From NCBI GenBank assembly GCA_030752605.1, contig JASMDX010000052.1:73667-137666 (forward strand): a stretch of 64,000 nt of DNA. Direction: 5' to 3'. A program made the translations under genes and the position numbers. This DNA comes from GCA-2731375 sp002731375 (lineage in GTDB: Bacteria > Pseudomonadota > Alphaproteobacteria > GCA-2731375). Below the pieces are notes generated by a model. The model was not told the DNA's origin, made no database searches, and was given only the letters and a program-made list of their open reading frames with translations. Numbering within the stretch: position 1 is the stretch's first letter; each line of letters begins with the position of its first letter. Positions 16,706 through 25,678 of this stretch are shown piece by piece.

Positions 16706-18751
16706 ATGGAAAATCTTTGGTCCGATAAAGAAGCCCGGGCCTACGCCGATCTGTGCGGTGGGGCGGGTATTGGCGACGAGTTGGCGCTGCGGCTGTATAG
16801 CGCCCGGTTGTTGGGCAAGGAACCCGACTTGGTCTTGCATGGCGGCGGCAACGTGTCATTGAAGACGCGTGCCACGGATGCTTTTGGTGATGACGATGAG
16901 GTCCTGTACATAAAGGGTAGCGGCTGGGACATGGCGGTGCTGGAGGCGGCGGGCATGCCGGCGGTGTGGCTGCAACCCTTGCGCCGTCTGCATGCGTTGG
17001 ACAGCCTGGATGATCTGGCAATGGTCAATCTGCTACGGGGCAATTTACTGGAAGCGCAGGCGCCAGACCCATCGGTTGAAACCCTGCTGCACGCCTTTCT
17101 GCCCCAGGCCTATGTGGATCACAGTCATGCCTCGGCTATTCTTGCTCTGTCGGATCAACCGGACGGAGATGCCATTTGCGCCGGACTGTTTAGTGGCGAG
17201 GTGGCAGTTGTGCCTTACCAAATGTCGGGTCTGGCCCTGGCCAAGGCGGCGGCGCATGCTCATGCCGGCCAACCGGATTGCAAAGGGCTGGTTTTGTCCA
17301 AGCATGGCTTGGTCACTTTTGGCGGCTCAGCGGCGGTGTCATATCATGCCATGATTGAATTGGTCAGCCGGGCCGAGGATCATTTGAAATGGGGCAGGAG
17401 AAAGATCTTTGCTTCCGCTGCTGTGCCTGGCCATGTGCCGGCCACGGCCCAAATAGGTCCAATCTTGCGAGCCGCGCTGGCGCAAGAAGATGGAACCATG
17501 CCGGGCGGCTATCGGCGCGTAGTGTTGGATCATCGTGGCAATGAAGAGGTGATGAACTACGTTAACGGCCAGGAACTGGCGCGGTATAGCCAGGCCGGTG
17601 TGGTCACCCCAGATCACGCCATTCGCACCAAGGGTCGACCGCTTGTGCTCCCTGTGCCCGATGGCGGTGACATCGAGGTTTTCGCTAAAAAGGCGAAGGC
17701 GGCGGTGGCGGATTATGCGACTGCCTACGAGGACTATTTCAAGCGTCATGCCGGCCCTGGAATGATCATGCTGAACCCCATACCCAAGGTTATTTTGGTG
17801 CCGGGGACTGGCTTGTTCGCGGCTGACCGCACGGCTACTGACGCGGCCATCGTTGGCGATATCGCTGAAAACGCTATTGCCGTGATTACGGCGGCGGAAG
17901 GGCATGGCAGCTTCGCTTCAATTTCCGAAAGGGACTTGTTTGCCATCGAATATTGGTCGTTGGAGCAGGCTAAGCTGGGCCGCACGGTGCCGTCTTCGCT
18001 TGCCGGCCATGTGGTTGCCGTGACCGGGGGTGCGGGCGCTATTGGTGCCGCGACGGCGGCTGCATTCGCCGCCAAGGGCGCGGCCGTCGCGGTGCTGGAT
18101 CTGGACGGTACTCAGGCATGCGCCACAGCGGAAGTTTTTGGCGGCATGGGAATTGGTTGTGACGTCACCGATGCCGGGGCCGTCCAGGCGGCCTTTGATC
18201 AGATCTGTGAACGCCATGGCGGCATCGATATTGTCATCTCCAATGCTGGGGCTGCGTGGCAGGGCAAGATTGGCGAGGTCGAAGATGCCTTGCTGCGCCG
18301 CAGTTTCGAACTGAATTTTTTCGCCCATCAACTAATTGCGAAATCAGCCGTGGCCGTGATGACGCGGCAGGGCACGGGCGGTGCATTGTTATTCAATGCC
18401 TCAAAACAGGCGGTCAATCCGGGCCCGGATTTCGGCCCCTATGGTTTGCCCAAGGCGGCGACCATGTTCCTAATGCGGCAATACGCGGTGGATTACGGCG
18501 ATCAGGGTATCCGTTCCAACGCGGTCAATGCGGACCGTATCCGTAGCGGCCTTTTGACCGAGGATATGGTCGCAGCGCGCTCAACAGCGCGGGGAGTGAG
18601 CGAGGCGGATTACATGGCCGGCAATCTGTTACAGCGGGAGGTCACGGCTGAGGATGTGGCCCAGGCCTTTGTTAGCTTGGCCAAGGCAGAAAAAACTACT
18701 GGCGCGGTGCTGACTGTCGACGGCGGCAATATCGCCGCCGCGCTGCGTTAG
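16706..18751 (+). CDS. bifunctional class II aldolase / short-chain dehydrogenase
   Basis: 681 aa from the ATG at 16706, one base after the mtnA stop. Domain 1 (~1-430) is a class II aldolase: GGGNVSLK at 46-53 binds phosphate, and His139, His141 and His200 (DHSHAS, SKHGLVTFG) are the zinc ligands. Domain 2 (~432-681) is an SDR: TGGAGAIG at 440-447, ISNAG at 511-515, Tyr579 and Lys583. The architecture equals rhamnulose-1-phosphate aldolase/lactaldehyde dehydrogenase (RhaD-type, YuxG-like) proteins, which cleave a ketose-1-phosphate to DHAP plus an aldehyde and oxidise the aldehyde. After MtnA, the substrate may be a deoxypentulose-1-phosphate rather than rhamnulose. Confidence 0.9.
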   Translation: MENLWSDKEARAYADLCGGAGIGDELALRLYSARLLGKEPDLVLHGGGNVSLKTRATDAFGDDDEVLYIKGSGWDMAVLEAAGMPAVWLQPLRRLHALDSLDDLAMVNLLRGNLLEAQAPDPSVETLLHAFLPQAYVDHSHASAILALSDQPDGDAICAGLFSGEVAVVPYQMSGLALAKAAAHAHAGQPDCKGLVLSKHGLVTFGGSAAVSYHAMIELVSRAEDHLKWGRRKIFASAAVPGHVPATAQIGPILRAALAQEDGTMPGGYRRVVLDHRGNEEVMNYVNGQELARYSQAGVVTPDHAIRTKGRPLVLPVPDGGDIEVFAKKAKAAVADYATAYEDYFKRHAGPGMIMLNPIPKVILVPGTGLFAADRTATDAAIVGDIAENAIAVITAAEGHGSFASISERDLFAIEYWSLEQAKLGRTVPSSLAGHVVAVTGGAGAIGAATAAAFAAKGAAVAVLDLDGTQACATAEVFGGMGIGCDVTDAGAVQAAFDQICERHGGIDIVISNAGAAWQGKIGEVEDALLRRSFELNFFAHQLIAKSAVAVMTRQGTGGALLFNASKQAVNPGPDFGPYGLPKAATMFLMRQYAVDYGDQGIRSNAVNADRIRSGLLTEDMVAARSTARGVSEADYMAGNLLQREVTAEDVAQAFVSLAKAEKTTGAVLTVDGGNIAAALR

Positions 18752-18860
18752 ATTCTTACGGCCGCGCTAGTGAGCTGTTGCGCACGGCTTCACGGGGGCG
18801 GCGCATTGGTGCCGGGAGGCCGTCGCGGTCTGTTGCGAGCAAGTCAAATCCAATATCGGT

Positions 18861-19769
18861 TTAAAACGCCGTGATATTGATCTCGTCCTGGCGCGCCTCA
18901 ATCGCTGCGCGGTCGGGCGCGCCGTCCTGGGCGCCGGACTTCAGACAGGCCAGGCCACCCGCCACGCTACCCCAGCGCAGGCAATCAGCCAGGCTGGTAT
19001 TATTTGCCATGGCTGCCACGAAAGCGCCGACAAAGGCGTCACCGGCGCCGACCGTATCCAAGGCCTGCAGCGGCAGGACGCCCGCCCGCAAGCTTTGATT
19101 GGGGGCAAACGCTATGGCGCCGTCCGCGCCCAGGGTCAGGATGACCGTGATGGCAAAGCGCGCCTGGACCGTGGCGCAGACCTTTGCCAGGTCAGCTTTA
19201 CCGAGGCCGAGATCATCCGCCAGCATTTGTGCTTCAATCTCATTGACGATCAGAACGTTAAGTTTGGCCAGGGTCGCGGCGGGAATGGCCTGAAACGGTG
19301 CCGCGTTCAAAACGCTTCGCGCGCCTTGTTGCTGGGCCAGCTCCACGCCGGCGCAAATTTCAGATAATGGAATTTCCATTTGCTGCAGAACCAAATCACC
19401 CGGGTCCGCCTGCAGCTGCGCTGCCGTGGTCACTAGATTGGCGCCGGATGAGACGACAATTTGATTTTCCCCGGCACTATCAACGGAAATCGTGGCGCAT
19501 GCGGTAGGCCACGACCGGCGCGCGACGGCGGACAGATCAACACCCGCTTGCGCAAGATTGGACCGTGCCCTTTGTCCGAAATCATCGTCACCAATCGAGG
19601 CCGCAAAGCTAACATCGCCGCCGGCCCGGGCTGCCGCCAGGGCCTGATTGGCACCCTTGCCGCCAGGTAGCATTACGTAATCACCGGTCAACACCGTTTC
19701 GCCAGGACGCGGCAACTGGCGTACCATCTGGACGATATCCAGACCGATGGAGCCAAAGACGATAATCAA
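18861..19769 (-). CDS. rbsK: ribokinase (PfkB family)
   Basis: A 302-aa PfkB-family sugar kinase. The N-terminal GGKGANQALAAARAGG is the first PfkB signature and DTVGAGDAFVGAFVA the second, with the catalytic Asp in GAGD. Overall similarity is to ribokinases that make ribose-5-phosphate. It is convergent with the aldolase/dehydrogenase gene, 109 bp away, so not in the same transcript, but its nearness to an MtnA-like isomerase suggests it may phosphorylate the pentose feeding that route. A small protein gene lies 9 bp upstream on the same strand. Confidence 0.9.
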   Translation of the reverse strand: MIIVFGSIGLDIVQMVRQLPRPGETVLTGDYVMLPGGKGANQALAAARAGGDVSFAASIGDDDFGQRARSNLAQAGVDLSAVARRSWPTACATISVDSAGENQIVVSSGANLVTTAAQLQADPGDLVLQQMEIPLSEICAGVELAQQQGARSVLNAAPFQAIPAATLAKLNVLIVNEIEAQMLADDLGLGKADLAKVCATVQARFAITVILTLGADGAIAFAPNQSLRAGVLPLQALDTVGAGDAFVGAFVAAMANNTSLADCLRWGSVAGGLACLKSGAQDGAPDRAAIEARQDEINITAF

Positions 19770-19778
19770 GATGAAGCC

Positions 19779-19970
19779 TTAGACGGATCCGGGGCCAAAT
19801 TTGGTGACCAGACGCGGGCCAAAGCGATAGACATTTCCGGCCTGACCCAATTCGGCCCTTAGATTGGCGAGTTCAATCGATTTCTGCCGATTGCGGCGTT
19901 CTTTGAACTGCCTGTCTTCCTCGGCTTCGGTGCGGGTGCGCAGTGGCCGTTGCAAATATGGGCTTATCAT
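19779..19970 (-). CDS. small hypothetical protein
   Basis: 63 aa from the ATG at 19970 (a TTG start at 19991 would add seven residues). The sequence is charged and probably helical: TRTEAEEDRQFKERRNRQ, then KSIELANLRAELGQAG and a basic tail. No family is recognised. It ends 9 bp before the ribokinase start on the same strand, consistent with a leader gene of that transcript. The GAG upstream is a weak ribosome-binding site. Confidence 0.45.
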   Translation of the reverse strand: MISPYLQRPLRTRTEAEEDRQFKERRNRQKSIELANLRAELGQAGNVYRFGPRLVTKFGPGSV

Positions 19971-20227
19971 ATAGACAAAGCTCGCGAGCAATCGGGGTCA
20001 ATAAGTCATAAACTCGGCACGACTTTGTCGCCCGCTAGCTGATTACTTCAGCCTAAATAGGTCATGATTGGTTAGCATTTTTCTTCTCTGACTCCAAGTT
20101 GCTGGATAGAAATTTTTTGTTAACCATGGCAGGGCCGCTAGTGCGACGTCGTGTTCTCTTGTTTTCGGAGCTCTCTAGCACTAGCATCCCGCCAAATTTG
20201 ACAATACCAATTTTTGGGTGACGCGTA

Positions 20228-21424
20228 ATGGATTTGGCTTTCAGCGACGACGATCTGGCCTTTCGTGACGAGGTTCGGGCCTTTGTTAAGGAAAATTTGC
20301 CGGCTGATATCTCCGAATCGGTACGTCAGGGCCGCGCCATCGACAAGCCGGATATCCAACGTTGGCAGCGGATCTTGTTTGACCAAGGCTGGGCCGCGCC
20401 AGGCTGGCCGGTGGAATATGGTGGTACTGGGTGGAATGCCACTAGGCGTTATATCTTTGATGAAGCAATGTCGGAGTTCGATACGCCGGAGACCGTCCCC
20501 TTTGGTCTACTGATGGTCGGCCCATTGATCTATACCTTCGGTACCGATGCGCAAAAAGAACGCTTCCTGCCAAAAATCCTCAATGGGGAAGAGTGGTGGT
20601 GCCAGGGTTATTCAGAGCCGGGTGCGGGCTCCGATCTGGCGTCGCTGCAGACAAAGGCAGTGCTGGACGGCGATCACTACGTGGTCAACGGCACCAAGAC
20701 CTGGAATTCATCGGCCCATATCGCGGATTGGACCTTTACCTTGGTGCGCACGTCGAGTGAGGGCAAGCAACAGGAAGGCATCTCTTTCCTGTTGATCGAT
20801 ATGAAAACGCCGGGAATTGATCCCAATCCGATCGTTTCCATTGACGGTGGCCATCATTTCAATATGACTTACTACACCGATGTACGTGTACCGGCGGAAA
20901 ACCGCATCGGCGAGGAGAACAAGGGCTGGGCCTATGCCAAATATCTACTTGGGCATGAGCGTCAGTCGATATCCGAGGTCGGCTTGTCGAAACAGCGCCT
21001 GCGCCGGCTGAAAAGCATCGCGGGCGAGGAACGCTCGGATGGCGAAAGCCTGATGGATGATAAATCCTTTGCCAAGAAGGTGGCGGAGGCGGAAGTGCAG
21101 TTGACCTCACATGAATATCTCAACCTGCGCTTCCTAGCCGAGGAAGCCGCCGGACGCCCCATTGGGGCCGAAGTCTCGTTATTGAAAATCCGTGGCACCG
21201 AGATTCGCCAACAGCTGACAGAATTGACCATTGAGGCTCTGGGATACTACGCGGCCCCGTTTGAGCTGGAGCAATTAACCGAAGGCTGGAACGAACCATC
21301 CATTGGGCCGGAATACGCGGCGGCGCAGATGCCGCAATATTTGTTCAGCCGGGCGGCGACCATTTACGGCGGCAGTAACGAAATCCAACGCAACATCATC
21401 GCCAAGATGGTGCTGGGGCTTTAG
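20228..21424 (+). CDS. acyl-CoA dehydrogenase, pimeloyl-CoA dehydrogenase large-subunit type
   Basis: 398 aa. Motifs: MDLAFSDDDLAFRDEVRAFV start, WWCQGYSEPGAGSDLASLQT and NGTKTWNSSAHIADW for FAD binding, and the C-terminal YGGSNEIQRNIIAKMVLGL. The pattern matches PimC-like large subunits, which work with a small PimD-like subunit on dicarboxyl- or long-chain acyl-CoAs. It is the first of three consecutive acyl-CoA dehydrogenase genes on the same strand and is a close paralogue of the next one. A TTGACA lies at 20198-20203 but no matching -10 is clear. Confidence 0.92.
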   Translation: MDLAFSDDDLAFRDEVRAFVKENLPADISESVRQGRAIDKPDIQRWQRILFDQGWAAPGWPVEYGGTGWNATRRYIFDEAMSEFDTPETVPFGLLMVGPLIYTFGTDAQKERFLPKILNGEEWWCQGYSEPGAGSDLASLQTKAVLDGDHYVVNGTKTWNSSAHIADWTFTLVRTSSEGKQQEGISFLLIDMKTPGIDPNPIVSIDGGHHFNMTYYTDVRVPAENRIGEENKGWAYAKYLLGHERQSISEVGLSKQRLRRLKSIAGEERSDGESLMDDKSFAKKVAEAEVQLTSHEYLNLRFLAEEAAGRPIGAEVSLLKIRGTEIRQQLTELTIEALGYYAAPFELEQLTEGWNEPSIGPEYAAAQMPQYLFSRAATIYGGSNEIQRNIIAKMVLGL

Positions 21425-21447
21425 CCGGTAAGATTGGAGAGCCAGCT

Positions 21448-22629
21448 ATGGATATGCAATTTCGCGACGAGGACTTGGCTTTCCAAGCCGAGGTGCGGCA
21501 ATTCATTGGTGAAAATCTACCTACCGACCTGCGTGAGAAGGTCCAGTGCGGTTTGCACCTGGACAAAGAAGACTATGTCTTCTGGCAAACGAAACTGAAC
21601 GATCAGGGCTGGTTTGCGCCGCATTGGCCGGTGGCGCTGGGCGGTGTGGAATGGAGCCCGACCCAGCACTACATCTTTCAGAACGAGTTGGTTGAAGGCT
21701 ATTGCCCGCCGGTCATGCCCTTTGGCGTGCGCATGGTGGCGCCTGTGATCTTCACCTATGGTAGCGCCGAGCAGAAACAGCGTTTCCTGCCTGGCATTCT
21801 CGACAGTACCGCTTGGTGGTGTCAGGGCTATTCCGAACCGGGCTCAGGCTCGGACCTAGCCTCGCTGAAGACCAAGGCGGTTCGCGATGGCGATCATTAC
21901 GTAGTCAACGGAACCAAGACCTGGACCACTCTGGCACAGTTCGCGGACTGGATTTTTTGCCTGGTTCGAACTTCGGGTGAAGGCAAGCCCCAGGAAGGTA
22001 TCTCGTTCCTGCTGACCGATATGAAAAGCCCTGGCATCGAGGTCACGCCGATTATCACAATCGACGGCAGTCACGAGGTCAACAGCGTCTTTTTTACCGA
22101 CGTACGGGTGCCGGCGGAAAACCTTATCGGTAAAGAGAACGAGGGCTGGACCTATGCCAAGTTCCTGCTGCTGTTTGAACGTTCCAACAGCCTGACCGGT
22201 AGCTTGAAGCAACAATTGCACCGTCTGCGCGGCATCGCGGATCAGGAACAGGCGAATGGCGACAGGTTGAGCGCTGATCCGGGCTTTGCCGCGCAACTGG
22301 CCGACTACGAAGTGCAGCTGCGAACTTATGAATTTCTGGAGCTGCGTACATTGGGCAACCCCAATCCCGGCGCCGAGGCTTCGTATTTAAAGATCATCGG
22401 CACAGATCTACAGCAATTGGCTTCGGAGTTGACCTTGGGGGCCGTTGCCTACTTCGGCAATCCCTATATCCGTGACGCCCTGGTTCACGGCTACAATCAG
22501 CCGCCGGTTGGCCCGGATTACGCGGCGCCGGCGGCACCGCAGTATTTCAATTATCGCAAGACGGCGATTTATGCCGGCTCGAACGAGATCCAGCGGAACA
22601 TATTGTCCAAGGCTGTTTTAGGAATGTAG
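21448..22629 (+). CDS. acyl-CoA dehydrogenase, tandem paralogue
   Basis: 393 aa. It begins 23 bp after the previous gene. It shares nearly the whole motif set with it: WWCQGYSEPGSGSDLASLKT, DGDHYVVNGTKTW, FLLTDMKSPGI, VRVPAENLIGKENEGWTYAK and the C-terminal YAGSNEIQRNILSKAVLGM. The core is clearly similar, whereas the segment after residue ~270 is more divergent, which suggests tandem duplication followed by substrate divergence. It presumably pairs with the PimD-like protein encoded next. Confidence 0.92.
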   Translation: MDMQFRDEDLAFQAEVRQFIGENLPTDLREKVQCGLHLDKEDYVFWQTKLNDQGWFAPHWPVALGGVEWSPTQHYIFQNELVEGYCPPVMPFGVRMVAPVIFTYGSAEQKQRFLPGILDSTAWWCQGYSEPGSGSDLASLKTKAVRDGDHYVVNGTKTWTTLAQFADWIFCLVRTSGEGKPQEGISFLLTDMKSPGIEVTPIITIDGSHEVNSVFFTDVRVPAENLIGKENEGWTYAKFLLLFERSNSLTGSLKQQLHRLRGIADQEQANGDRLSADPGFAAQLADYEVQLRTYEFLELRTLGNPNPGAEASYLKIIGTDLQQLASELTLGAVAYFGNPYIRDALVHGYNQPPVGPDYAAPAAPQYFNYRKTAIYAGSNEIQRNILSKAVLGM

Positions 22630-22719
22630 TGCCCATTGTTTGAACTTGAGTTAATGGGTCCTTTTCCGCCCGAGCGGATCGTGTTAGATCATAAATAGAA
22701 AATTTTGTAGGAGAACGTC

Positions 22720-23841
22720 ATGGATTTTTCCCTCAGCGAGGAACAACAATTGCTGAAGGACAGCGTGCAACGGTTTGTACGGGATGAGTATGAACTGGAA
22801 TCGAGGCGGAAACTTGTCGCCTCGGACACGGGCTATAGTGAGGAGAATTGGGCCAAGATGGCCGAATTGGGCTGGCTGGCGATGCCTTTGCCGGAAGAGT
22901 TTGGCGGTATCGGCGGCGGTTCGGTGGAAACCATGGTGCTAATGGAAGAATTTGGCCGTGGCCTGGTGGTCGAGCCATATATGTCCTCCATCGTGATCGG
23001 CGGCGGCTTTCTGGTGGCGGGCGGTAGCAAGGAACAAAAGACCGAGTTGTTGCCGAAATTAGCGGCGGGCGAGTTGAAACTGGCCTTTGCCTATGCTGAA
23101 CGGCAATCGCGCTTTGACCTTAACGATGTTGAATGCAAGGCCGAGAAAAGCGGTGACGGCTATTCCATCTCCGGCCACAAGGGCGTAGTGTTCTATGCAG
23201 CCGCAGCGGACAAGATTATTGTTTCCGCGCGCACGTCGGGCGGCAGCCGGGACGCGGACGGCATCACGCTTTTCCTGATCGATAATAATTCCTCCGGTTT
23301 GAGCCGCCGCGATTATCCCACCGTGGATGGGCTGCGCGCCTCGGAACTGGAAATGGACGGTGTCGCCGGCACTGTCTTGGGCGATGTTGGCGGCGGCGCC
23401 GCGCTGATGGACGAGGTCGTGGGGCTAGCCATTGCCGCCATCTGTGCCGAGGCCGTGGGCTGCATGGATGTCTTGCAGGAAACCACCAACGAATACCTCA
23501 AGACCCGGGTGCAGTTCGGCGTGCCTCTGTCGAAATTCCAGGTACTTCAGCACCGTATGGTCGATATGTTCATGGAGTGCGAGCAGGCACGTTCCATGTG
23601 CTATATGGTTAATCTGAAGATCGCCGACGAAGACCCGACGGAACGCGCCAAGGCGGTCTCCGCCGCCAAGGTGCAAATCGGCAATTCTGGCCGCTATGTG
23701 GGTCAGCAGTCAGTGCAGTTGCATGGTGGCATGGGCATGACGGACGAACTGCATGTCGGTCATTACTTTAAGCGCCTAACCATGATCGACACCATGTTCG
23801 GCAACAAGGATCATCATCTGAAACGCTACGCGGACCTATAA
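22720..23841 (+). CDS. acyl-CoA dehydrogenase, pimeloyl-CoA dehydrogenase small-subunit type
   Basis: 373 aa. It starts MDFSLSEEQQLLKDSVQRFV and ends GHYFKRLTMIDTMFGNKDHHL, as in PimD-type small subunits. QLHGGMGMTDELHVGHY replaces the usual EIQR segment. The catalytic glutamate position of classical acyl-CoA dehydrogenases is not obvious, so this subunit may be catalytic only with its large partner. TAGGAGAACGTC precedes the ATG. It closes the three-gene cluster and is followed by a strong terminator. Confidence 0.9.
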   Translation: MDFSLSEEQQLLKDSVQRFVRDEYELESRRKLVASDTGYSEENWAKMAELGWLAMPLPEEFGGIGGGSVETMVLMEEFGRGLVVEPYMSSIVIGGGFLVAGGSKEQKTELLPKLAAGELKLAFAYAERQSRFDLNDVECKAEKSGDGYSISGHKGVVFYAAAADKIIVSARTSGGSRDADGITLFLIDNNSSGLSRRDYPTVDGLRASELEMDGVAGTVLGDVGGGAALMDEVVGLAIAAICAEAVGCMDVLQETTNEYLKTRVQFGVPLSKFQVLQHRMVDMFMECEQARSMCYMVNLKIADEDPTERAKAVSAAKVQIGNSGRYVGQQSVQLHGGMGMTDELHVGHYFKRLTMIDTMFGNKDHHLKRYADL

Positions 23842-23869
23842 CGCCGCGAAGTGCGAAGCAGGAATAGGG

Positions 23870-23893
23870 CTGGCCCGAAATTATTCGGGCCGG
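23870..23893 (+). terminator. rho-independent terminator of the acyl-CoA dehydrogenase cluster
   Basis: CTGGCCCGAA and TTCGGGCCGG form a 10-bp stem (one G-T pair) with an ATTA loop, followed by TCCTTTT, 28 bp after the stop codon. Confidence 0.8.
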
Positions 23894-23914
23894 TCCTTTT
23901 GCGTTCGTATCCGT

Positions 23915-24338
23915 TCAGTCGGGCAAGCCGGCTTGCGGCAGCGCCTGCCGGAAGTGCTCGCGATCCTGGTCATTCTTGTAGTGCAATGACGCGGCGTGCG
24001 CCGAGCTGGAAAAATCTGGCTCCCGTTTCAATATTGCGGCTTTGTGGCTTTCGGCCCGTCCCTGTTCTTCCAAATATGCATTGGCCGCAGCCAAGAACGC
24101 ATGTTGGCCAACGTCGGGTTCGTTGAAGTGCTGAAAGGCTTCAACAGCCTCTGCATATTGTTTGGCGGTAAAGTAGGCGCGGCCCAGGTGGCCCCAAAAG
24201 CGGACGGGGTGAAATGGATTCAACAGATCGCTTTTAGGATCCAGTCGATCCTTTGTCGTTGCCCATGAGCCAGCAGTAGCCCACGATGTCCACCGATATT
24301 ACCCCCACTAGTTTGCGGACGGTTGTTTCATCAGGCAT
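23915..24338 (-). pseudogene. class III adenylate cyclase with TPR tail, internally deleted
   Basis: The 5' part from the ATG at 24338 encodes MPDETTVRKLVGVIS, VDIVGYCWLMGNDKG and then a stop: the exact N-terminus of TPR-type class III cyclases (RKLAAILAADVVGYSRLM), including the first metal Asp. Within about 10 bp, in another frame, the C-terminal TPR tail begins (DPKSDLLNPFHPVRFWGHLG, AYFTAKQYAEAVEAF) and runs to the normal end QAGLPD at 23915. Most of the catalytic domain and middle region (several hundred codons) is gone. It is a deletion relic, not a functional small protein. Confidence 0.75.
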
Positions 24339-24423
24339 GCAACTCCCAAGGTTTAGATGCAGACTAACAGCCTGCATGCAATCATGCCAGAATGAAGCCA
24401 AGGGTAGGTTGTAAAGGTTGTGT

Positions 24424-25194
24424 CTATTCCAGAATCTCACACCAGACCGGCGTGTGATCCGAGGGGCGCTCCCTGCCGCGTGGGGTGCGGTCGATCTCCA
24501 CATCGCCCAGGCGGTCGGCGGCCTGTGGGCTTAGTAACAGATGATCAATGCGCACGCCGTTGTCTTTTTGCCAGGCACCGGCCTGATAGTCCCAATAGCT
24601 ATACGCATTGTGATCCGGGTGCTGGGCCCGGAAGGCCTCCGTCAGGCCCAGGTACAGGAGTTGCCGCCATCTGGCCCGGCTTTCAGGCAGGCAGAGCGCG
24701 TCGGTGGCAAAGGCAATGGGATCGTGGCAATCCCGGTCCTCGGGAATGATGTTGTAATCACCGCCCAGCACCAGCGCCTCTTCGTACGCCAATAGCCCCT
24801 TGGCGTGGGCAATCAGGCGGTCCATCCAAGCCAGTTTGTAGGGATATTTTTCACTGTCCGTGGGATTGCCGTTGGGTAGGTAGATGGAAGCGACGCGAAC
24901 CGTATCGATGCTCGCCTCGATATAGCGCGCTTGCTCATCATCGTCATCGCCGGGCAGGCCCCTTTGCACATCTTCGATGGGCTGTTTCGACAGGATGGCG
25001 ACACCGTTATAGGTCTTTTGCCCATGCACAGCGGTGTTATAGCCCAGGTCCTCGATAGGTTCGTAGGGGAAGGCTTCGTCCGTGACCTTCAACTCCTGCA
25101 ACAGGGCCACGTCCGGTTGCGCTTCGGACAGCCATTCCAGGACACGGGGAAGCCGTGCCTTGATGGAGTTCACATTCCAGGTGGCAATTTTCAT
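24424..25194 (-). CDS. xthA: exodeoxyribonuclease III
   Basis: A 256-aa AP endonuclease/3'-5' exonuclease of the EEP fold, acting in base-excision repair. Motifs: MKIATWNVNSIKARL at the N-terminus, the metal Glu in LLQELKVTD, YLPNGNP, the catalytic Asp/Asn in GGDYNIIPEDRD, and the C-terminal SDHTPVW. Full family length. The erpA-like gene lies 20 bp upstream on the same strand, and the adenylate cyclase relic follows. Confidence 0.95.
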   Translation of the reverse strand: MKIATWNVNSIKARLPRVLEWLSEAQPDVALLQELKVTDEAFPYEPIEDLGYNTAVHGQKTYNGVAILSKQPIEDVQRGLPGDDDDEQARYIEASIDTVRVASIYLPNGNPTDSEKYPYKLAWMDRLIAHAKGLLAYEEALVLGGDYNIIPEDRDCHDPIAFATDALCLPESRARWRQLLYLGLTEAFRAQHPDHNAYSYWDYQAGAWQKDNGVRIDHLLLSPQAADRLGDVEIDRTPRGRERPSDHTPVWCEILE

Positions 25195-25214
25195 GGCCGT
25201 TATAAAGGCCGGCT

Positions 25215-25571
25215 TTAAATAGCGAAAGACGTACCGCAGCCGCAGGCCGAGGATGCGTTTGGATTATCGATGCGGAACGCGGCGGCCATTAGATCCTCGA
25301 CATAGTCGATTTTTGCGCCGCCCAGGAATTGCAGGGAGGTTTCATCGATCAGCACCACCGCGTCATCCTGTTCGATGATCAGATCATCGGCATGCATCTC
25401 CGTATCGAAGCGGAAGCCGTAGCTGAAGCCGGAACAACCTCCGCCCTGGACCTCAATACGCAGTTTTGCGTCCGCGCCTTCCTGTTGTAACAGGAAGGCA
25501 ATGCGCTTGGCGGCGTCGCTGGTGACGGTCACGCCGCTGCTTGCCGCTTCATTTTGCGAAATATCAGACAT
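25215..25571 (-). CDS. erpA: A-type iron-sulfur carrier ErpA
   Basis: A 118-aa HesB/IscA-family scaffold that delivers Fe-S clusters to apo-enzymes. The three ligand cysteines are visible: GGGCSGFSYGF, and CGC in the C-terminal SACGCGTSFAI. It differs from the second A-type protein in the suf operon (45654-46010), so the genome has at least two. It is followed 20 bp later by xthA and is divergent from dgt; the dgt upstream frame overlaps its start, which is one reason for placing the dgt start downstream. Confidence 0.92.
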   Translation of the reverse strand: MSDISQNEAASSGVTVTSDAAKRIAFLLQQEGADAKLRIEVQGGGCSGFSYGFRFDTEMHADDLIIEQDDAVVLIDETSLQFLGGAKIDYVEDLMAAAFRIDNPNASSACGCGTSFAI

Positions 25572-25678
25572 TCACACACCGTATCCCCAATTGTTTAACT
25601 GAATGTAAGATGTGGAAACGAAAAGTCAATTGCCCCAAATGGTTCCAACCCCGGCTAAATCGGTTTAGGTTGCCGGCC

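Noticed and set aside
20198..20226. Sigma-70 promoter of the acyl-CoA dehydrogenase cluster
   Set aside because: TTGACA is present but no acceptable -10 lies at 16-18 bp, and the position would leave almost no leader.
23915..24223. Independent small TPR protein
   Set aside because: Its sequence is the C-terminal tail of TPR-type adenylate cyclases, and the matching N-terminus is found just upstream in another frame.
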